Origin: Actinomadura viridilutea
GTDB lineage: Bacteria > Actinomycetota > Actinomycetes > Streptosporangiales > Streptosporangiaceae
Length of the DNA stretch: 64,000 nt
Direction: 5' to 3'
NCBI GenBank assembly: GCA_003001795.1
Contig: PVNI01000014.1
Coordinates: forward strand, 1-64,000
Of the stretch, positions 43,296-52,442 are shown piece by piece. A model generated the notes under the pieces. The model searched no databases and was not told the origin of the DNA. It saw nothing but the letters and a program-made list of their open reading frames with translations. The position numbers and the translations under genes are program-made. Positions within the stretch are counted from its first letter, which is position 1; the number at the start of each line of letters is the position of its first letter.

Positions 43296-43895
43296 TCAGC
43301 GTCGGGCGGAGGCGGAGCGCAGCTCGAAGGCCGCCCACACGGCCTTGCCGCCGGTGGACAGCGGCGCCCAGCCCCACGCGTCGCTGACCGCGCCCACCAC
43401 GACCAGGCCGCGGCCCGCCTCGCTGAAACGCTCCGGGTCGGGCGCGACCGGCTCGGGGGGCTGCGTTCCCGGGTCGGTGACGGCCACGACCAGGCGCCGG
43501 GGGTGCCCCAGCAGGACCAGCTGGATGGGACACGGCGGAGCGGGGCGCAGCAGACCCGCCAGCCCGTGCCGCAGGGCGTTGGTGACCAGCTCCGACACGG
43601 CGGTCAGCACGTCGGGGGCGACGTCGGCCATCCCCCATTCCCGCAGCGTGGCCAACGTGAAGTCGCGCGCCGCCTTGGCGGACGTGGGCTCGGCGGGCAG
43701 CACCCGGCGCGCGGTGCGCGAACGGCCCGAGGGCGGCGTCGGCCAGTAGCCGGCCAGCCCCGGCGCGGCCGGCGGGACCGCCGACGCCGGGCCGCCGTCC
43801 GGCCACGGCGCGCGCTCGGCGGCCGCGGGCCGCCAGGTCCGCCTGTCCCCGTGCGCGGGCGGAGCGGCGACGTCGTCTGCCTGGTCAACGATCAT
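43296..43895 (-). CDS. RsbW-like ATPase (BldD/whiB-era regulator family), divergent from DUF397
   Basis: This 199-residue protein has a disordered first ~80 residues and then a GHKL ATPase: SAKAARDFTLATLREWG, N-box LTAVSELVTNALRHG, G1 VTDPGTQPP and G2 SEAGRGLVVVGAV, with the family's C-terminal WGWAPLSTGGKAVWAAFEL. These ATPases are typical neighbours of XRE/DUF397 pairs in streptomycetes and their relatives. ATG 43895 is the most likely start. It is divergent from the DUF397 gene across an unusual TGCA array. Only the ATPase family assignment is firm; the regulatory role is inference. Confidence 0.88.
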   Translation of the reverse strand: MIVDQADDVAAPPAHGDRRTWRPAAAERAPWPDGGPASAVPPAAPGLAGYWPTPPSGRSRTARRVLPAEPTSAKAARDFTLATLREWGMADVAPDVLTAVSELVTNALRHGLAGLLRPAPPCPIQLVLLGHPRRLVVAVTDPGTQPPEPVAPDPERFSEAGRGLVVVGAVSDAWGWAPLSTGGKAVWAAFELRSASARR

Positions 43896-43959
43896 TGTCA
43901 GACCCCAGTGGCGAGCGGGTGTGCAGTGCGCGGCGTTCGCTATCTTGCTCCCCATGTCG

Positions 43960-44025
43960 TGCAGATGCAAGACCGTCTGCATGAACCAATGCAAGAACGA
44001 ATGCACGTGCATCTCGTACCATGCA
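43960..44025. promoter_or_regulatory. Regular TGCA array between the divergent ATPase and DUF397 genes
   Basis: TGCA occurs at 43960, 43966, 43978, 43990, 44002, 44008 and 44022. The first six are spaced 6-12-12-12-6, a symmetric pattern centred at about 43985. Each unit is self-complementary. One more TGCA lies at 43922. This is consistent with cooperative binding sites for a dimeric regulator acting on both promoters. Confidence 0.6.
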
Positions 44026-44049
44026 CATAGGGGTGGGGCGAGATCACAG

Positions 44050-44065
44050 CCTCCCGCCCGGGAGG
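44050..44065. promoter_or_regulatory. Hairpin in the DUF397 leader
   Basis: CCTCCCG (44050-44056) and CGGGAGG (44059-44065) form a perfect dyad with a two-base centre, 27 bases before the DUF397 start. It can sequester purine-rich sequence and may act as operator or RNA hairpin. Confidence 0.5.
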
Positions 44066-44091
44066 CGAGACGGCCTGACAAGGGGGCACGC

Positions 44092-44322
44092 ATGTACGGC
44101 GATGAGCTGTCCGACCTCTCGCCGGACGGACTCGTCTGGCAGAAGAGCCGCCGCAGCAACCCGAGCGGCAACTGCGTCGAGTTGGCCGAACTCCCCACCG
44201 GGGAGATCGCGGTGCGGAACTCCCGGTATCCGGACGGACCGATCCTCGTCTACACGCGGGAGGAGGTCGAGGCGTTCGTCGGCGGGGCCAAGGACGGCGA
44301 CTTCGACCACATGCTGGTCTGA
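44092..44322 (+). CDS. DUF397 domain protein
   Basis: This 76-residue protein has the DUF397 signature VWQKSRRSNPSGNCVELAELPTGEIAVRNSRYPDGPILVYTREEVEAFV. DUF397 proteins usually pair with an XRE-type helix-turn-helix regulator (as in WhiJ-like systems of Streptomyces). No XRE gene lies beside it here; its neighbour is a divergent RsbW-like ATPase. ATG 44092 has AGGGGG upstream. The frame opens earlier, through the TGCA array, but that part is unlikely to be translated. Confidence 0.9.
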   Translation: MYGDELSDLSPDGLVWQKSRRSNPSGNCVELAELPTGEIAVRNSRYPDGPILVYTREEVEAFVGGAKDGDFDHMLV

Positions 44323-44401
44323 GGCGCCCCGGGTTCCGTCGGGACGGCCGTAAACCGAATCCCGTTCCATCTCGGCGTCGCGCCGGGTAGCGTGCGGATG
44401 C

Positions 44402-45952
44402 ATGCACCCTGGCCAGATCGCCGAGCGGACCCCCGGCAGGCCCGCCGTCATCATGGCGGGCTCCGGGCGGGTCGTGACGTTCCGGGAACTCGACGAGGAG
44501 TCGAACCGGCTCGCGCAGCTCCTCCGCGCCGAGGGGCTGCGCCCCGGCGACCACGTCGCCTTCATGCTCGAGAACCACCCGCTGTTCCTGGCCGTGGCCT
44601 GGGCGGCGCAGCGTTCCGGGCTCTACTACACCGCCGTCAGTTCGCGCCTGCAGGCCGACGAGCTGGCCTACATCGTCGACAACTGCGGGGCGAAGGCGTT
44701 CGTCTCCTCGCGGGCGCTCGCCGGCACCGCCGCGGCGGTCACCGAGCGCACGCCGGGCGTCCGCCTGCGGCTGATGCTGGACGGCGTCGCGCCCGGCTTC
44801 GAGTCCTACGAGGAGCGGGTGGCGGCCCACCCGCCGACCCCGATCCCCGACGAGTGCGAGGGCGCCGACATGCTCTACTCGTCGGGCACCACCGGCCGTC
44901 CCAAGGGCGTCAAACCGCGGCTGCGGCTGGATCCGATGGGGACGCCCGGGCCCCTCTATCAGCTGATCTCGCTGCTGTTCCAGCCCGACGCCGACTCGGT
45001 GTACCTGTCCCCGGCGCCGCTCTACCACGCCGCGCCGCTGCGCTACAGCCTCACCTTCCAGCGGTTCGGCGCCACCGTGGTGGTGATGGAGAAATTCGAC
45101 CCCGAAGGCGCGCTCGCGGCCATCGAGAGGTACGGGGTGACGCACAGCCAGTGGGTGCCCACCCACTTCATCCGCATGCTCAAGCTGCCGCCCGAGGTGC
45201 GCGCCCGCTACGACCTGTCCACGCTGCGCTGCGCCGTGCACGCCGCCGCGCCCTGCCCCGTCCCGGTCAAGGAGCAGATGATGGAGTGGTGGGGCCCCAT
45301 CCTGCACGAGTACTACGCCGGGACGGAGGGCAACTGCTTCGTCTACGCGAGCCCGCGGGACTGGCTCGCCCACAAGGGGACGGTGGGCAAGCCCCTCTTG
45401 GGCGAGGTCCACGTGTGCGATGAGAACGGCGACGAGGTGCCGCCCGGCACGCCCGGGACGCTCTACTTCGACAAGGGGCCCGAGTTCGAGTACCACGGGG
45501 ACCCCGAGAAGACCGCCGCGTCCCGCGACCCGAAGGGACGCGGCTGGACGACTCTCGGCGACGTCGGCTACGTGGACGAGGACGGCTTCCTCTACCTGAC
45601 CGACCGCCGCTCCTATGTGATCATCAGCGGCGGGGTGAACATCTACCCCCAGGAGGCCGAGAACGTCCTGGCCGTCCACCCGAAGGTCGCCGACGTCGCG
45701 GTCATCGGCGTCCCCGACGCGGAGATGGGCGAGGCGGTGAAGGCCGTCGTGCAGCCGGTGTCCATGGACGACGCCGGGCCCGACCTGGAGGCCGAGCTGA
45801 TCGCCTACTGCCGCGACCGCCTGGCCCACTACAAGTGCCCGCGCTCGGTCGACTTCCGCCCCGAGCTGCCCCGCCACCCCACGGGCAAGCTCTACAAGCG
45901 CCTGCTCAAGGACGAGTACTGGAAGGACCACCGCCCGGAACCGCAGACCTGA
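44402..45952 (+). CDS. Acyl-CoA synthetase / AMP-dependent ligase
   Basis: This 516-residue ANL-superfamily enzyme has the AMP motif YSSGTTGRPKGV, LYHAAPLRYS, the EYYAGTEGN A5 region, the hinge TDRRSYVIISGGVNIYPQEAENVL and the catalytic Lys in HPTGKLYKR. It resembles fatty or aromatic acyl-CoA ligases; the chain specificity cannot be told. It stands alone and converges with the MFS gene; a hairpin closes both. Confidence 0.93.
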   Translation: MHPGQIAERTPGRPAVIMAGSGRVVTFRELDEESNRLAQLLRAEGLRPGDHVAFMLENHPLFLAVAWAAQRSGLYYTAVSSRLQADELAYIVDNCGAKAFVSSRALAGTAAAVTERTPGVRLRLMLDGVAPGFESYEERVAAHPPTPIPDECEGADMLYSSGTTGRPKGVKPRLRLDPMGTPGPLYQLISLLFQPDADSVYLSPAPLYHAAPLRYSLTFQRFGATVVVMEKFDPEGALAAIERYGVTHSQWVPTHFIRMLKLPPEVRARYDLSTLRCAVHAAAPCPVPVKEQMMEWWGPILHEYYAGTEGNCFVYASPRDWLAHKGTVGKPLLGEVHVCDENGDEVPPGTPGTLYFDKGPEFEYHGDPEKTAASRDPKGRGWTTLGDVGYVDEDGFLYLTDRRSYVIISGGVNIYPQEAENVLAVHPKVADVAVIGVPDAEMGEAVKAVVQPVSMDDAGPDLEAELIAYCRDRLAHYKCPRSVDFRPELPRHPTGKLYKRLLKDEYWKDHRPEPQT

Positions 45953-46036
45953 TCAGGAGACCGAGGCCCGGCTCCGGCAAGAGGGGGCGGCCGGCTGTGT
46001 GCGCGGTGTGCGGCGCCGAGAGGCCCTGAGAAAGGC

Positions 46037-46081
46037 GAACGCCCCGGCCCGGACTCCCGCGGACGCCGGGGCGGGGCGTTC
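46037..46081. terminator. Bidirectional hairpin between the acyl-CoA synthetase and MFS genes
   Basis: GAACGCCCCG (46037-46046) pairs perfectly with CGGGGCGTTC (46072-46081); the loop itself holds further GC-rich pairing. It lies between two convergent genes. Confidence 0.72.
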
Positions 46082-46096
46082 GGCCCTGTGGAGTGC

Positions 46097-47656
46097 TCAG
46101 TGCATCGGCATCGGGGCGTCGACGCGCGTGCCCTCCGCGGCGTCGACGGGGGCCGGCTTGCGACGCGGCAGCACCAGCGCGGGCAGGAAGGCCAGCGTCA
46201 GCAGCGCCAGCGACCACCAGTAGGTGGTCTGGAACGCGTCGGCCATCCGCTCGAAGATCTTCGCCAGCGCCTCCGGCGGGATCTGCGCCGGGGCGGGCGT
46301 CTGGGCGGCGCCGCCGCTGCTCAGCCCCCGCTTCTCCAGCTCGGAGGCCAGCAGGACCGCGATGAACGCGGTGCCGATCGAGCCCGCCACCTGCTGGATG
46401 ATGTTCAGCGCGGTGCTGGCCCGCGGCACCTCGTCGTGCGTGAGCGACTGCATGGCGGCCGACATGGTCGGCATCATCGTCATGCCCATGCCGAGCCCCA
46501 TGACGAACAGCGCGGCCCCGAGCGCCCAGTAGGACGCGTCGACGGTCAGCTGCGACGCGAAGCCCGCCACGCCGAGCACCACCACGGCGAGGCCGATCAG
46601 GACGACCCGTCCCGGGCCCACCCGGTCGGTCAGCTTGCCGCCGATCGGCATCGTCACCATGGCGCCGAAGCCCTGCGGGGCGAGCAGCAGGCCCGCCGCG
46701 AACGCGGTCTCCTGGCGCACCGTCTGGTAGTACAGCGGCAGGATCAGCATGGCGCCGAAGAAGGCGCAGGCGAACAGCACCATGGTCCCGGACGCGGCGG
46801 CCACCGACCGGCGCTTGAACAGCCGCAGGTCGATGAGGGGGTTGGCGTTGCGGCGGCTCAGCGCGTGGAGGACGAACGCGATCGAGAGCACCGCGCCGAC
46901 GACGGTCGGGATCAGCACGTCGGTGCGGCCGAAGTCGGACTTCTCCGCCCCGGTGGCCAGGCCGTAGATCAACGCGGCCAGGCCCGGCGACAGCAGCAGC
47001 AGCCCGAGGAAGTCCAGCCGCTCGGCGGGCTGCGGCTCGTCCCGCTTGAGGATGCGGGCGGCCAGCACCAGCGACACAACGCCGATCGGCACGTTGATGT
47101 AGAAGATCCAGCGCCAGGACACGTCGTCGACCAGCCAGCCGCCGAGGATGGGGCCGGTGATCGGGCCGAGCAGCATCGGGATCCCGACGATGCTCATCAC
47201 CTGGCCGACCCGCTGCGGGCCGGCCGCCTGGGTGAGGATCGTCATCCCGGCGGGCATGATCATGCCGCCGCCCAGGCCCTGCAGGACCCGGAAGAGGATC
47301 AGCGACTCGGCGTTCCAGGCCGTGCCGGCCAGCGCCGAGCCGATGACGAACAGCGCGATCGACAGCATGTACAGGCGCTTGGTGCCGAACCGCGCCGAGG
47401 CCCACCCTGTCACCGGGATCACCGTGGCCAGCGCGAGCGTGTAGCCGGTCGCCACCCACTGGATGGTCTCCAGGGGAGCGTCGAAGTCCTCGGACAGGTG
47501 CTTGAGGGCGACGTTGACGACGGTCACGTCCAGGATGGACATGACCGCGCCGAGGACGACGACCATGGCCACCGCGAGGACGCCGCGATCGAGGCCCTCA
47601 CCGGACGGCGGGTCCGGCGGACCGGTCTCTTTCAGCGATGACGCAGAAGCGGACAA
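46097..47656 (-). CDS. MFS drug-efflux transporter, DHA2 (EmrB/QacA) type
   Basis: This protein of about 519 residues has 14 hydrophobic segments, TM1 ending SILDVTVVNVALKHL, a motif A variant (GWASARFGTKR), the GPITGPILGGWL motif C, and TVRQETAFAAGLLLAPQGFG. It should export drugs or lipophilic compounds by proton antiport. The start is uncertain: TTG 47656 is placed just ahead of the helices. The frame extends to ATG 47761, but that extension is AT-richer and does not look coding. No regulator gene is adjacent. Confidence 0.9.
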   Translation of the reverse strand: MSASASSLKETGPPDPPSGEGLDRGVLAVAMVVVLGAVMSILDVTVVNVALKHLSEDFDAPLETIQWVATGYTLALATVIPVTGWASARFGTKRLYMLSIALFVIGSALAGTAWNAESLILFRVLQGLGGGMIMPAGMTILTQAAGPQRVGQVMSIVGIPMLLGPITGPILGGWLVDDVSWRWIFYINVPIGVVSLVLAARILKRDEPQPAERLDFLGLLLLSPGLAALIYGLATGAEKSDFGRTDVLIPTVVGAVLSIAFVLHALSRRNANPLIDLRLFKRRSVAAASGTMVLFACAFFGAMLILPLYYQTVRQETAFAAGLLLAPQGFGAMVTMPIGGKLTDRVGPGRVVLIGLAVVVLGVAGFASQLTVDASYWALGAALFVMGLGMGMTMMPTMSAAMQSLTHDEVPRASTALNIIQQVAGSIGTAFIAVLLASELEKRGLSSGGAAQTPAPAQIPPEALAKIFERMADAFQTTYWWSLALLTLAFLPALVLPRRKPAPVDAAEGTRVDAPMPMH

Positions 47657-48342
47657 GACGGTATTCCAATCATCTGGGCCCGGGCATGCGGGCACGACAG
47701 AGCACGCGGGGTGGGAACGCCGGAGCAAAATACTGCAGGGACTGACAGTTTCGCGAACCATTAAACCCGCGCCTGTCCGGGAGTATTCCAAGGGGGTGTG
47801 ACATTCCGTGCACGTCGGATCCGCTAGCTGCGCCCCCTCGCTCCCCCTACGGTGCAGTCTGATGTGACATTGGCGACATCCACCTCAAGCTCAGCGGACA
47901 CCCGGGACCGTCCGCTGTCTCCCGCCCTGCGTCCGTACACCGACGCGGCTGCGGCGGCCACGCCCTCACACCGTGCCTGCGCCACCCGTCCGCTGACTGG
48001 CGAGCGTGGAGGAGGCGGGGTGCGCTGTACGCGTAGGCCGTCCCTAGCTGGTCACTGCCTTGCCGCCAGAGAGGCTGTACGCGTGCCTGGGCGCTGCGGA
48101 TCGCAGCATGCCCAAGTGGCCGCGGAGAGCAGCGCGCCTGCGCTGCCCGCGCGCTGACCGGCGTGCGTGGGACAGGCGCCACCGCGCGGTCGCTGGAGGC
48201 CCGCCTTGATGCCGCCTGCGGTCGCGATCCTCTGCGCGAGCGGCAGGCGGAGGCGGTGAAGATGCCCTCGGCGCCGTACCGGCGCCCGCAAGGGCCGCAT
48301 GAGCCACGGCCACCGGGCCGCGGAGCCGAGGGCGCCGGCGCG
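47657..48342. other. 690-bp interval with short direct repeats, no gene recognised
   Basis: The part before 47860 is AT-rich and carries the MFS promoter region. Further on, GCTGTACGCGT occurs twice (48024, 48074), and CGCTGAC-GGCG-GCGTGG-like copies occur near 47990 and 48152. Open frames here have atypical composition and no ribosome sites. Confidence 0.45.
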
Positions 48343-49494
48343 TCAGGCGGCGGGCGGCAGGCCCAGGGAACGGGCGATGAGCATGCGCTGGACCTCCGAC
48401 GTGCCCTCGCCGACCTCCAGGATCTTGGCGTCGCGGTAGAAGCGGCCCACGGCGTACTCGTTCATGAAGCCGTAGCCGCCGAAGATCTGGGTGGCGTCGC
48501 GGGCGTTGTCCATGGCGGCGTTGGAGGCGACCAGCTTGGCGATGGACGCCTCCTTCTTGAACGGCTCGCCCGCCAGCATCTTGGCCGCGGCGGCGTAGTA
48601 GGCCAGGCGGGCGGTGTGGGCGCGCGCCTCCATGTCGGCGATCTTGAACTGGATGGCCTGGTAGCGGCCGATCTCGCGGCCGAACGCGGTGCGTTCGCGG
48701 ACGTAGCGCAGGCACTCGTCCACGCAGCCCTGGGCCAGGCCGACCGACAGCGCGGCGATGGCGATGCGGCCCTCGTCCAGGATCCGCAGGAACTGGGCGT
48801 AGCCGCGGCCGCGCTCCCCGACCAGGTTCTCGGCGGGCACCCGGACGTCGGAGAACGCCAGCTCGCGGGTGTCGGACGCCGACCAGCCCACCTTGGAGTA
48901 CTTGCGGCCCACGGCGAACCCGGGCGTCCCGTTCGGGACGATGATGGTGGAGATCTCGTTCTCGCCGGTCAGCGCGGTGACGGTGACGAACGCGGTGATG
49001 TCGGTGCCGGCGTTGGTGATGAACGACTTCGACCCGTTGATCACCCAGTGGTCGCCGTCGAGGCGGGCGGTGGTGCGCATGCCGCCGGGGACGTCGGAGC
49101 CGCCGCCCGGCTCGGTCAGCCCGAACGCCGCGAGCTTCTCGCCCGAGGCCAGCGCCGGGAGCCACCGCCGCTTCTGGTCCTCGGAGCCGAAGCGGTAGAT
49201 GGGCATGGCGCCCAGGGACACGGCGGCCTCCAAGGTGATGGCCACCGACGAATCGACGCGGGCCAGCTCCTCGAGGGCGAGGCAGAGGGCGAAGTAGTCG
49301 CCGCCCATGCCGCCGTACTCCTCGGGGAAGGGCAGGCCGAACAGCCCCATCTTGCCCATCGCGGCGACGATCTCGTACGGGAACTCCCCCCGCTCGTACA
49401 GGTCGCCGATCACCGGTGCGACGGACTCGCGCGCGAACCGCTCGACGGTGCGGCGCAGCTCCTCCTGCTCGTCGGTGAGCGTGAAGTCGATCAT
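48343..49494 (-). CDS. Acyl-CoA dehydrogenase (leucine-pathway type)
   Basis: This 383-residue flavoenzyme has the FAD/substrate motifs LTEPGGGSDVPGGMRTTA, KSFITNAGTDITAF, RTAFGREIGRYQAIQFKIADM and QIFGGYGFMNEYAVGRFYRDAKI, ending in EGTSEVQRMLIAR. In this operon it most likely acts as isovaleryl-CoA or a related branched-chain acyl-CoA dehydrogenase. The ATG at 49494 overlaps the HMG-CoA lyase stop (ATGA) and has GAGGAG upstream. It is the last gene of the operon. Confidence 0.93.
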   Translation of the reverse strand: MIDFTLTDEQEELRRTVERFARESVAPVIGDLYERGEFPYEIVAAMGKMGLFGLPFPEEYGGMGGDYFALCLALEELARVDSSVAITLEAAVSLGAMPIYRFGSEDQKRRWLPALASGEKLAAFGLTEPGGGSDVPGGMRTTARLDGDHWVINGSKSFITNAGTDITAFVTVTALTGENEISTIIVPNGTPGFAVGRKYSKVGWSASDTRELAFSDVRVPAENLVGERGRGYAQFLRILDEGRIAIAALSVGLAQGCVDECLRYVRERTAFGREIGRYQAIQFKIADMEARAHTARLAYYAAAAKMLAGEPFKKEASIAKLVASNAAMDNARDATQIFGGYGFMNEYAVGRFYRDAKILEVGEGTSEVQRMLIARSLGLPPAA

Positions 49495-50465
49495 CTGTGC
49501 TCCTCGTTGCTTTCTCGCGCCGCCGGCGCTTCGGCGCGCGGCGCTCGCGGTGACAGGGCCTGGACGACACGGGAGGGACTGGGCCGGCCGAGGCGCTCGG
49601 CCATCCAGCGGCTGGTGGCGACGAGTGCCTCCAGGTCGACGCCGGTGTCGATGCCCAGTCCGTGCAGCATCCAGACGAGGTCCTCGGTGGCCAGGTTTCC
49701 GGTGGCGCTCTCGGCGTACGGGCAGCCGCCGATGCCGCCGGCGGAGGCGTCCACGGTGGTGACCCCGGCGCGCAGGGCGGCCAGGGTGTTGGCCAGGGCC
49801 TGGCCGTAGGTGTCGTGGAAGTGGACGGCGATCCGGTCGGGGCCGATGCCGGCCGCGGCCAGCGCCTCGATCAGCGCGGTGACCTGGCCGGGCGTGCCGA
49901 CGCCGATGGTGTCGCCGAGGCTGAGCTGCGAGCAGCCGAGGTCCATCAGGCGGCGCGCGACGGACACCACCTGCTCGATCGGCACGTCGCCCTCCCACGG
50001 GTCGCCGCACACCATGGAGACGTAGGCCCGCACCCACAGGCCCTCGGCCCGGGCGCGCTCGACGACGGGCGCGAACATCGCGATGGACTCGTCGACGGTG
50101 CGGTTGAGGTTGCGGCGGGCGAACGTCTCGGTGGCGCTGCCGAAGATCGCGATCTCGGTGACGCCGTTGCGCAGCGCCCGTTCCAGACCGCGCTCGTTGG
50201 GCACCAGGACCGGGTGCCGCACCCCGGGGCGGCGCGGCAGCGCGGCCAGCACCTCCTCGGCGTCGGCCAGCTGCGGCACCCACTTGGGGTGGACGAAGCT
50301 GGTCGTCTCGATCGTGCGCAGTCCGGCGTCGGCGAGCCGCATGACGAACTCGGCCTTGACGTCCGGGGGGACGATCGTCTTCTCGTTCTGCAGCCCGTCG
50401 CGCGGTCCGACCTCGTAGATCGTGACCCGCTCGGGCAGGCCGGCGAGCGGCACGCGCATCGTCAT
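49491..50465 (-). CDS. Hydroxymethylglutaryl-CoA lyase
   Basis: This 324-residue TIM-barrel protein matches HMG-CoA lyase: YEVGPRDGLQNEK at the N-terminus, IETTSFVHPKWVPQLADA, SMVCGDPWEG, LSLGDTIGVGTPGQV and HFHDTYGQALANTL, with the catalytic Cys in AGGIGGCPYAESATGN. It splits HMG-CoA into acetoacetate and acetyl-CoA, the last step of leucine breakdown. Both ends overlap neighbours (ATGA at each side). Confidence 0.96.
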   Translation of the reverse strand: MTMRVPLAGLPERVTIYEVGPRDGLQNEKTIVPPDVKAEFVMRLADAGLRTIETTSFVHPKWVPQLADAEEVLAALPRRPGVRHPVLVPNERGLERALRNGVTEIAIFGSATETFARRNLNRTVDESIAMFAPVVERARAEGLWVRAYVSMVCGDPWEGDVPIEQVVSVARRLMDLGCSQLSLGDTIGVGTPGQVTALIEALAAAGIGPDRIAVHFHDTYGQALANTLAALRAGVTTVDASAGGIGGCPYAESATGNLATEDLVWMLHGLGIDTGVDLEALVATSRWMAERLGRPSPSRVVQALSPRAPRAEAPAARESNEEHR

Positions 50466-52435
50466 CCCTCCTCGATGACGGCCAGCACCGCGTCGAGGGC
50501 GACCTGGGCGCCCGCGCGGACCGGCAGGCTCGTCACCGTGCCCGCGATCGGCGCGGTCACGGTGTGCTCCATCTTCATGGCCTCCACCACCACCAGCGGC
50601 TGCCCCGCGTCGACCCGGTCGCCCTCGCCGGCCTTGACCGCCAGCACGGTGCCGGGCATGGGGCTGCGGACGACGCCGTCGCCGGCCGCGGCCGCGCCTT
50701 CCGCGGTCTCGGTGCGCACGTGCTCGGTCAGCGCCCAGGCGTGTCCGTCGCGGCCGAGCCACAGCGTGTCGCCGACGCGGGCGTGCCGGTACGTCAGCGT
50801 GCGGCCCCCGTAGGCGAGCAGGAGCGTCCGGTCCCGGCGGGCCAGGGACGCCTGGACGGGCTCGGCGCCGCCGATCGAGACGAGGGCGTCATGGGCGCGG
50901 CCCTGGACGCGCACCTCGACGGGGTCGCCGCCGGACGGGGTGATGATCCACGGCGTCCAGGCGGGGGCGCCGGGCCGCCAGCCGTCCGGGATGGCCCACG
51001 GATCGGTGTCGTCCTCCGGCTCCAGGGCGAGCATGCGCTCCAGCGCCGCGGCGGCGAGGACCTCGTCGGGGACGGAGCCGTCTCCCGTGAGGTCGGCCAG
51101 GCGGCGGTCGACCAGGCCCGTGTCGAGACGGCCCGCGGCCACGTCCGGGTCGGCGAGCAGGGCCCGCAGGAACGCCACGTTGGTGGTGACGCCGAGCAGC
51201 GTGTACGAGGCGAGGGCGCGGTCGAGGCGGCGCAGGGCGGCGGCGCGGTCGGGGCCCCAGGCGATCACCTTGGCGACCATCGGGTCGTACGCGCCGCCGA
51301 CCTCGGTCCCCTCGTCCAGGCCCGAGTCGACGCGGGTGTCGGACGGCTCCTCCAGCAGCAGCACCCGGCCGCCGGTGGGCAGGAAGCCGCGCGCCGGGTC
51401 CTCGGCGTAGACGCGGGCCTCGACGGCGTGGCCGTTCAGGGCCACCTCGTCCTGGGTGAAGGGGAGCGGCTCCCCGGCGGCGACGCGCAACTGGAGCTCC
51501 ACCAGGTCGAGGCCGGTGACCAGTTCGGTGACGGGGTGCTCGACCTGCAGCCGGGTGTTCATCTCCATGAAGAAGAACTCGTCGGGGCGGTCGGCCGACA
51601 CGATGTACTCGACCGTCCCGGCGCCGGTGTAGCCGACGGCCTGCGCCGCCGCGACGGCGGCGGCGCCCATCCGCGCGCGGGTCGCGGCGTCCAGCAGCGG
51701 GGACGGCGCCTCCTCGACGATCTTCTGGTGGCGGCGCTGCAGGCTGCACTCGCGCTCGCCGAGGTGGACGGCGTTGCCGTGGGCGTCGGCGAACACCTGG
51801 ATCTCGATGTGCCGCGGGTTCTCGACGAAGCGCTCCACCAGGAGGGTGTCGTCGCCGAACGCGGAGCGGGCCTCGCGGCGGGCGGCGGCGATCGCGTCGG
51901 GGAGGTCGGCGGCGTCCCGGACGAGCCGCATGCCCTTGCCGCCGCCGCCCGCGGACGGCTTGAGCAGCACGGGCAGGCCGACGTCCAGCGCGGCCCGCGC
52001 GAGCTCCTCGTCCGACAGGCCCGGCTCGTCGCGGCCCGGCACCACCGGGACCCCGGCGGCCGCGACGGCGCACTTGGCGCGGATCTTGTCGCCCATCGTC
52101 TCGATCGCCGCGGCGGGCGGGCCGACGAACACCAGCCCGGCGGCGGCGCAGGCCTCGGCGAACGCGGCGTTCTCGGCCAGGAAGCCGTATCCGGGGTGGA
52201 CGGCCTGGGCGCCGGACGCGAGCGCGGCCGCCACGACCGCCTCCGCGTCCAGGTACGACGGGACGCGCACGGCCTCGTCCGCCTCCCGGACGTGCGGCGC
52301 GGCGCTCCGCCCGGGGCCGGCTCCCGCGTCGGCGTCGGTGTACACGGCGACCGAGCGGACGCCCAGCCGCCGCAGCGTGCGGAACACGCGGACCGCGATC
52401 TCGCCGCGGTTGGCCACAAGGACGCTTTCGAACAT
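50462..52435 (-). CDS. Acyl-CoA carboxylase, biotin-containing alpha subunit (methylcrotonyl-CoA carboxylase type)
   Basis: This 657-residue subunit has a biotin carboxylase (VLVANRGEIAVRVFRTLR, GGGGKGMRLV ATP loop, HIEIQVFADAHGN, ECSLQRRHQKIVEEAP, FMEMNTRLQVEHPVTE) and a C-terminal biotinyl domain with VEAMKMEHTV. With the upstream beta subunit and HMG-CoA lyase it most likely carboxylates 3-methylcrotonyl-CoA. ATG 52435 has GAGG five bases upstream; GTG 52438 is an alternative. Its stop overlaps the lyase start. Confidence 0.95.
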   Translation of the reverse strand: MFESVLVANRGEIAVRVFRTLRRLGVRSVAVYTDADAGAGPGRSAAPHVREADEAVRVPSYLDAEAVVAAALASGAQAVHPGYGFLAENAAFAEACAAAGLVFVGPPAAAIETMGDKIRAKCAVAAAGVPVVPGRDEPGLSDEELARAALDVGLPVLLKPSAGGGGKGMRLVRDAADLPDAIAAARREARSAFGDDTLLVERFVENPRHIEIQVFADAHGNAVHLGERECSLQRRHQKIVEEAPSPLLDAATRARMGAAAVAAAQAVGYTGAGTVEYIVSADRPDEFFFMEMNTRLQVEHPVTELVTGLDLVELQLRVAAGEPLPFTQDEVALNGHAVEARVYAEDPARGFLPTGGRVLLLEEPSDTRVDSGLDEGTEVGGAYDPMVAKVIAWGPDRAAALRRLDRALASYTLLGVTTNVAFLRALLADPDVAAGRLDTGLVDRRLADLTGDGSVPDEVLAAAALERMLALEPEDDTDPWAIPDGWRPGAPAWTPWIITPSGGDPVEVRVQGRAHDALVSIGGAEPVQASLARRDRTLLLAYGGRTLTYRHARVGDTLWLGRDGHAWALTEHVRTETAEGAAAAGDGVVRSPMPGTVLAVKAGEGDRVDAGQPLVVVEAMKMEHTVTAPIAGTVTSLPVRAGAQVALDAVLAVIEEG

Positions 52436-52442
52436 CACGGCC

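Noticed and set aside
42845..43387. 180-residue plus-strand frame after otsA
   Set aside because: Random composition, overlaps the ATPase gene antisense, and no ribosome-binding site.
43954..44091. Cys-rich peptide beginning MSCRCKTVCMNQCKNECTC
   Set aside because: The regular Cys spacing follows from the TGCA array. There is no ribosome site before the ATG, and the frame simply runs into the DUF397 gene. An operator array is the simpler reading, though translation cannot be ruled out.
47852..48157. Possible 101-residue protein in the interval before the acyl-CoA dehydrogenase gene
   Set aside because: No ribosome site, low-complexity composition, and it contains the 11-bp repeats; not convincing as a gene.
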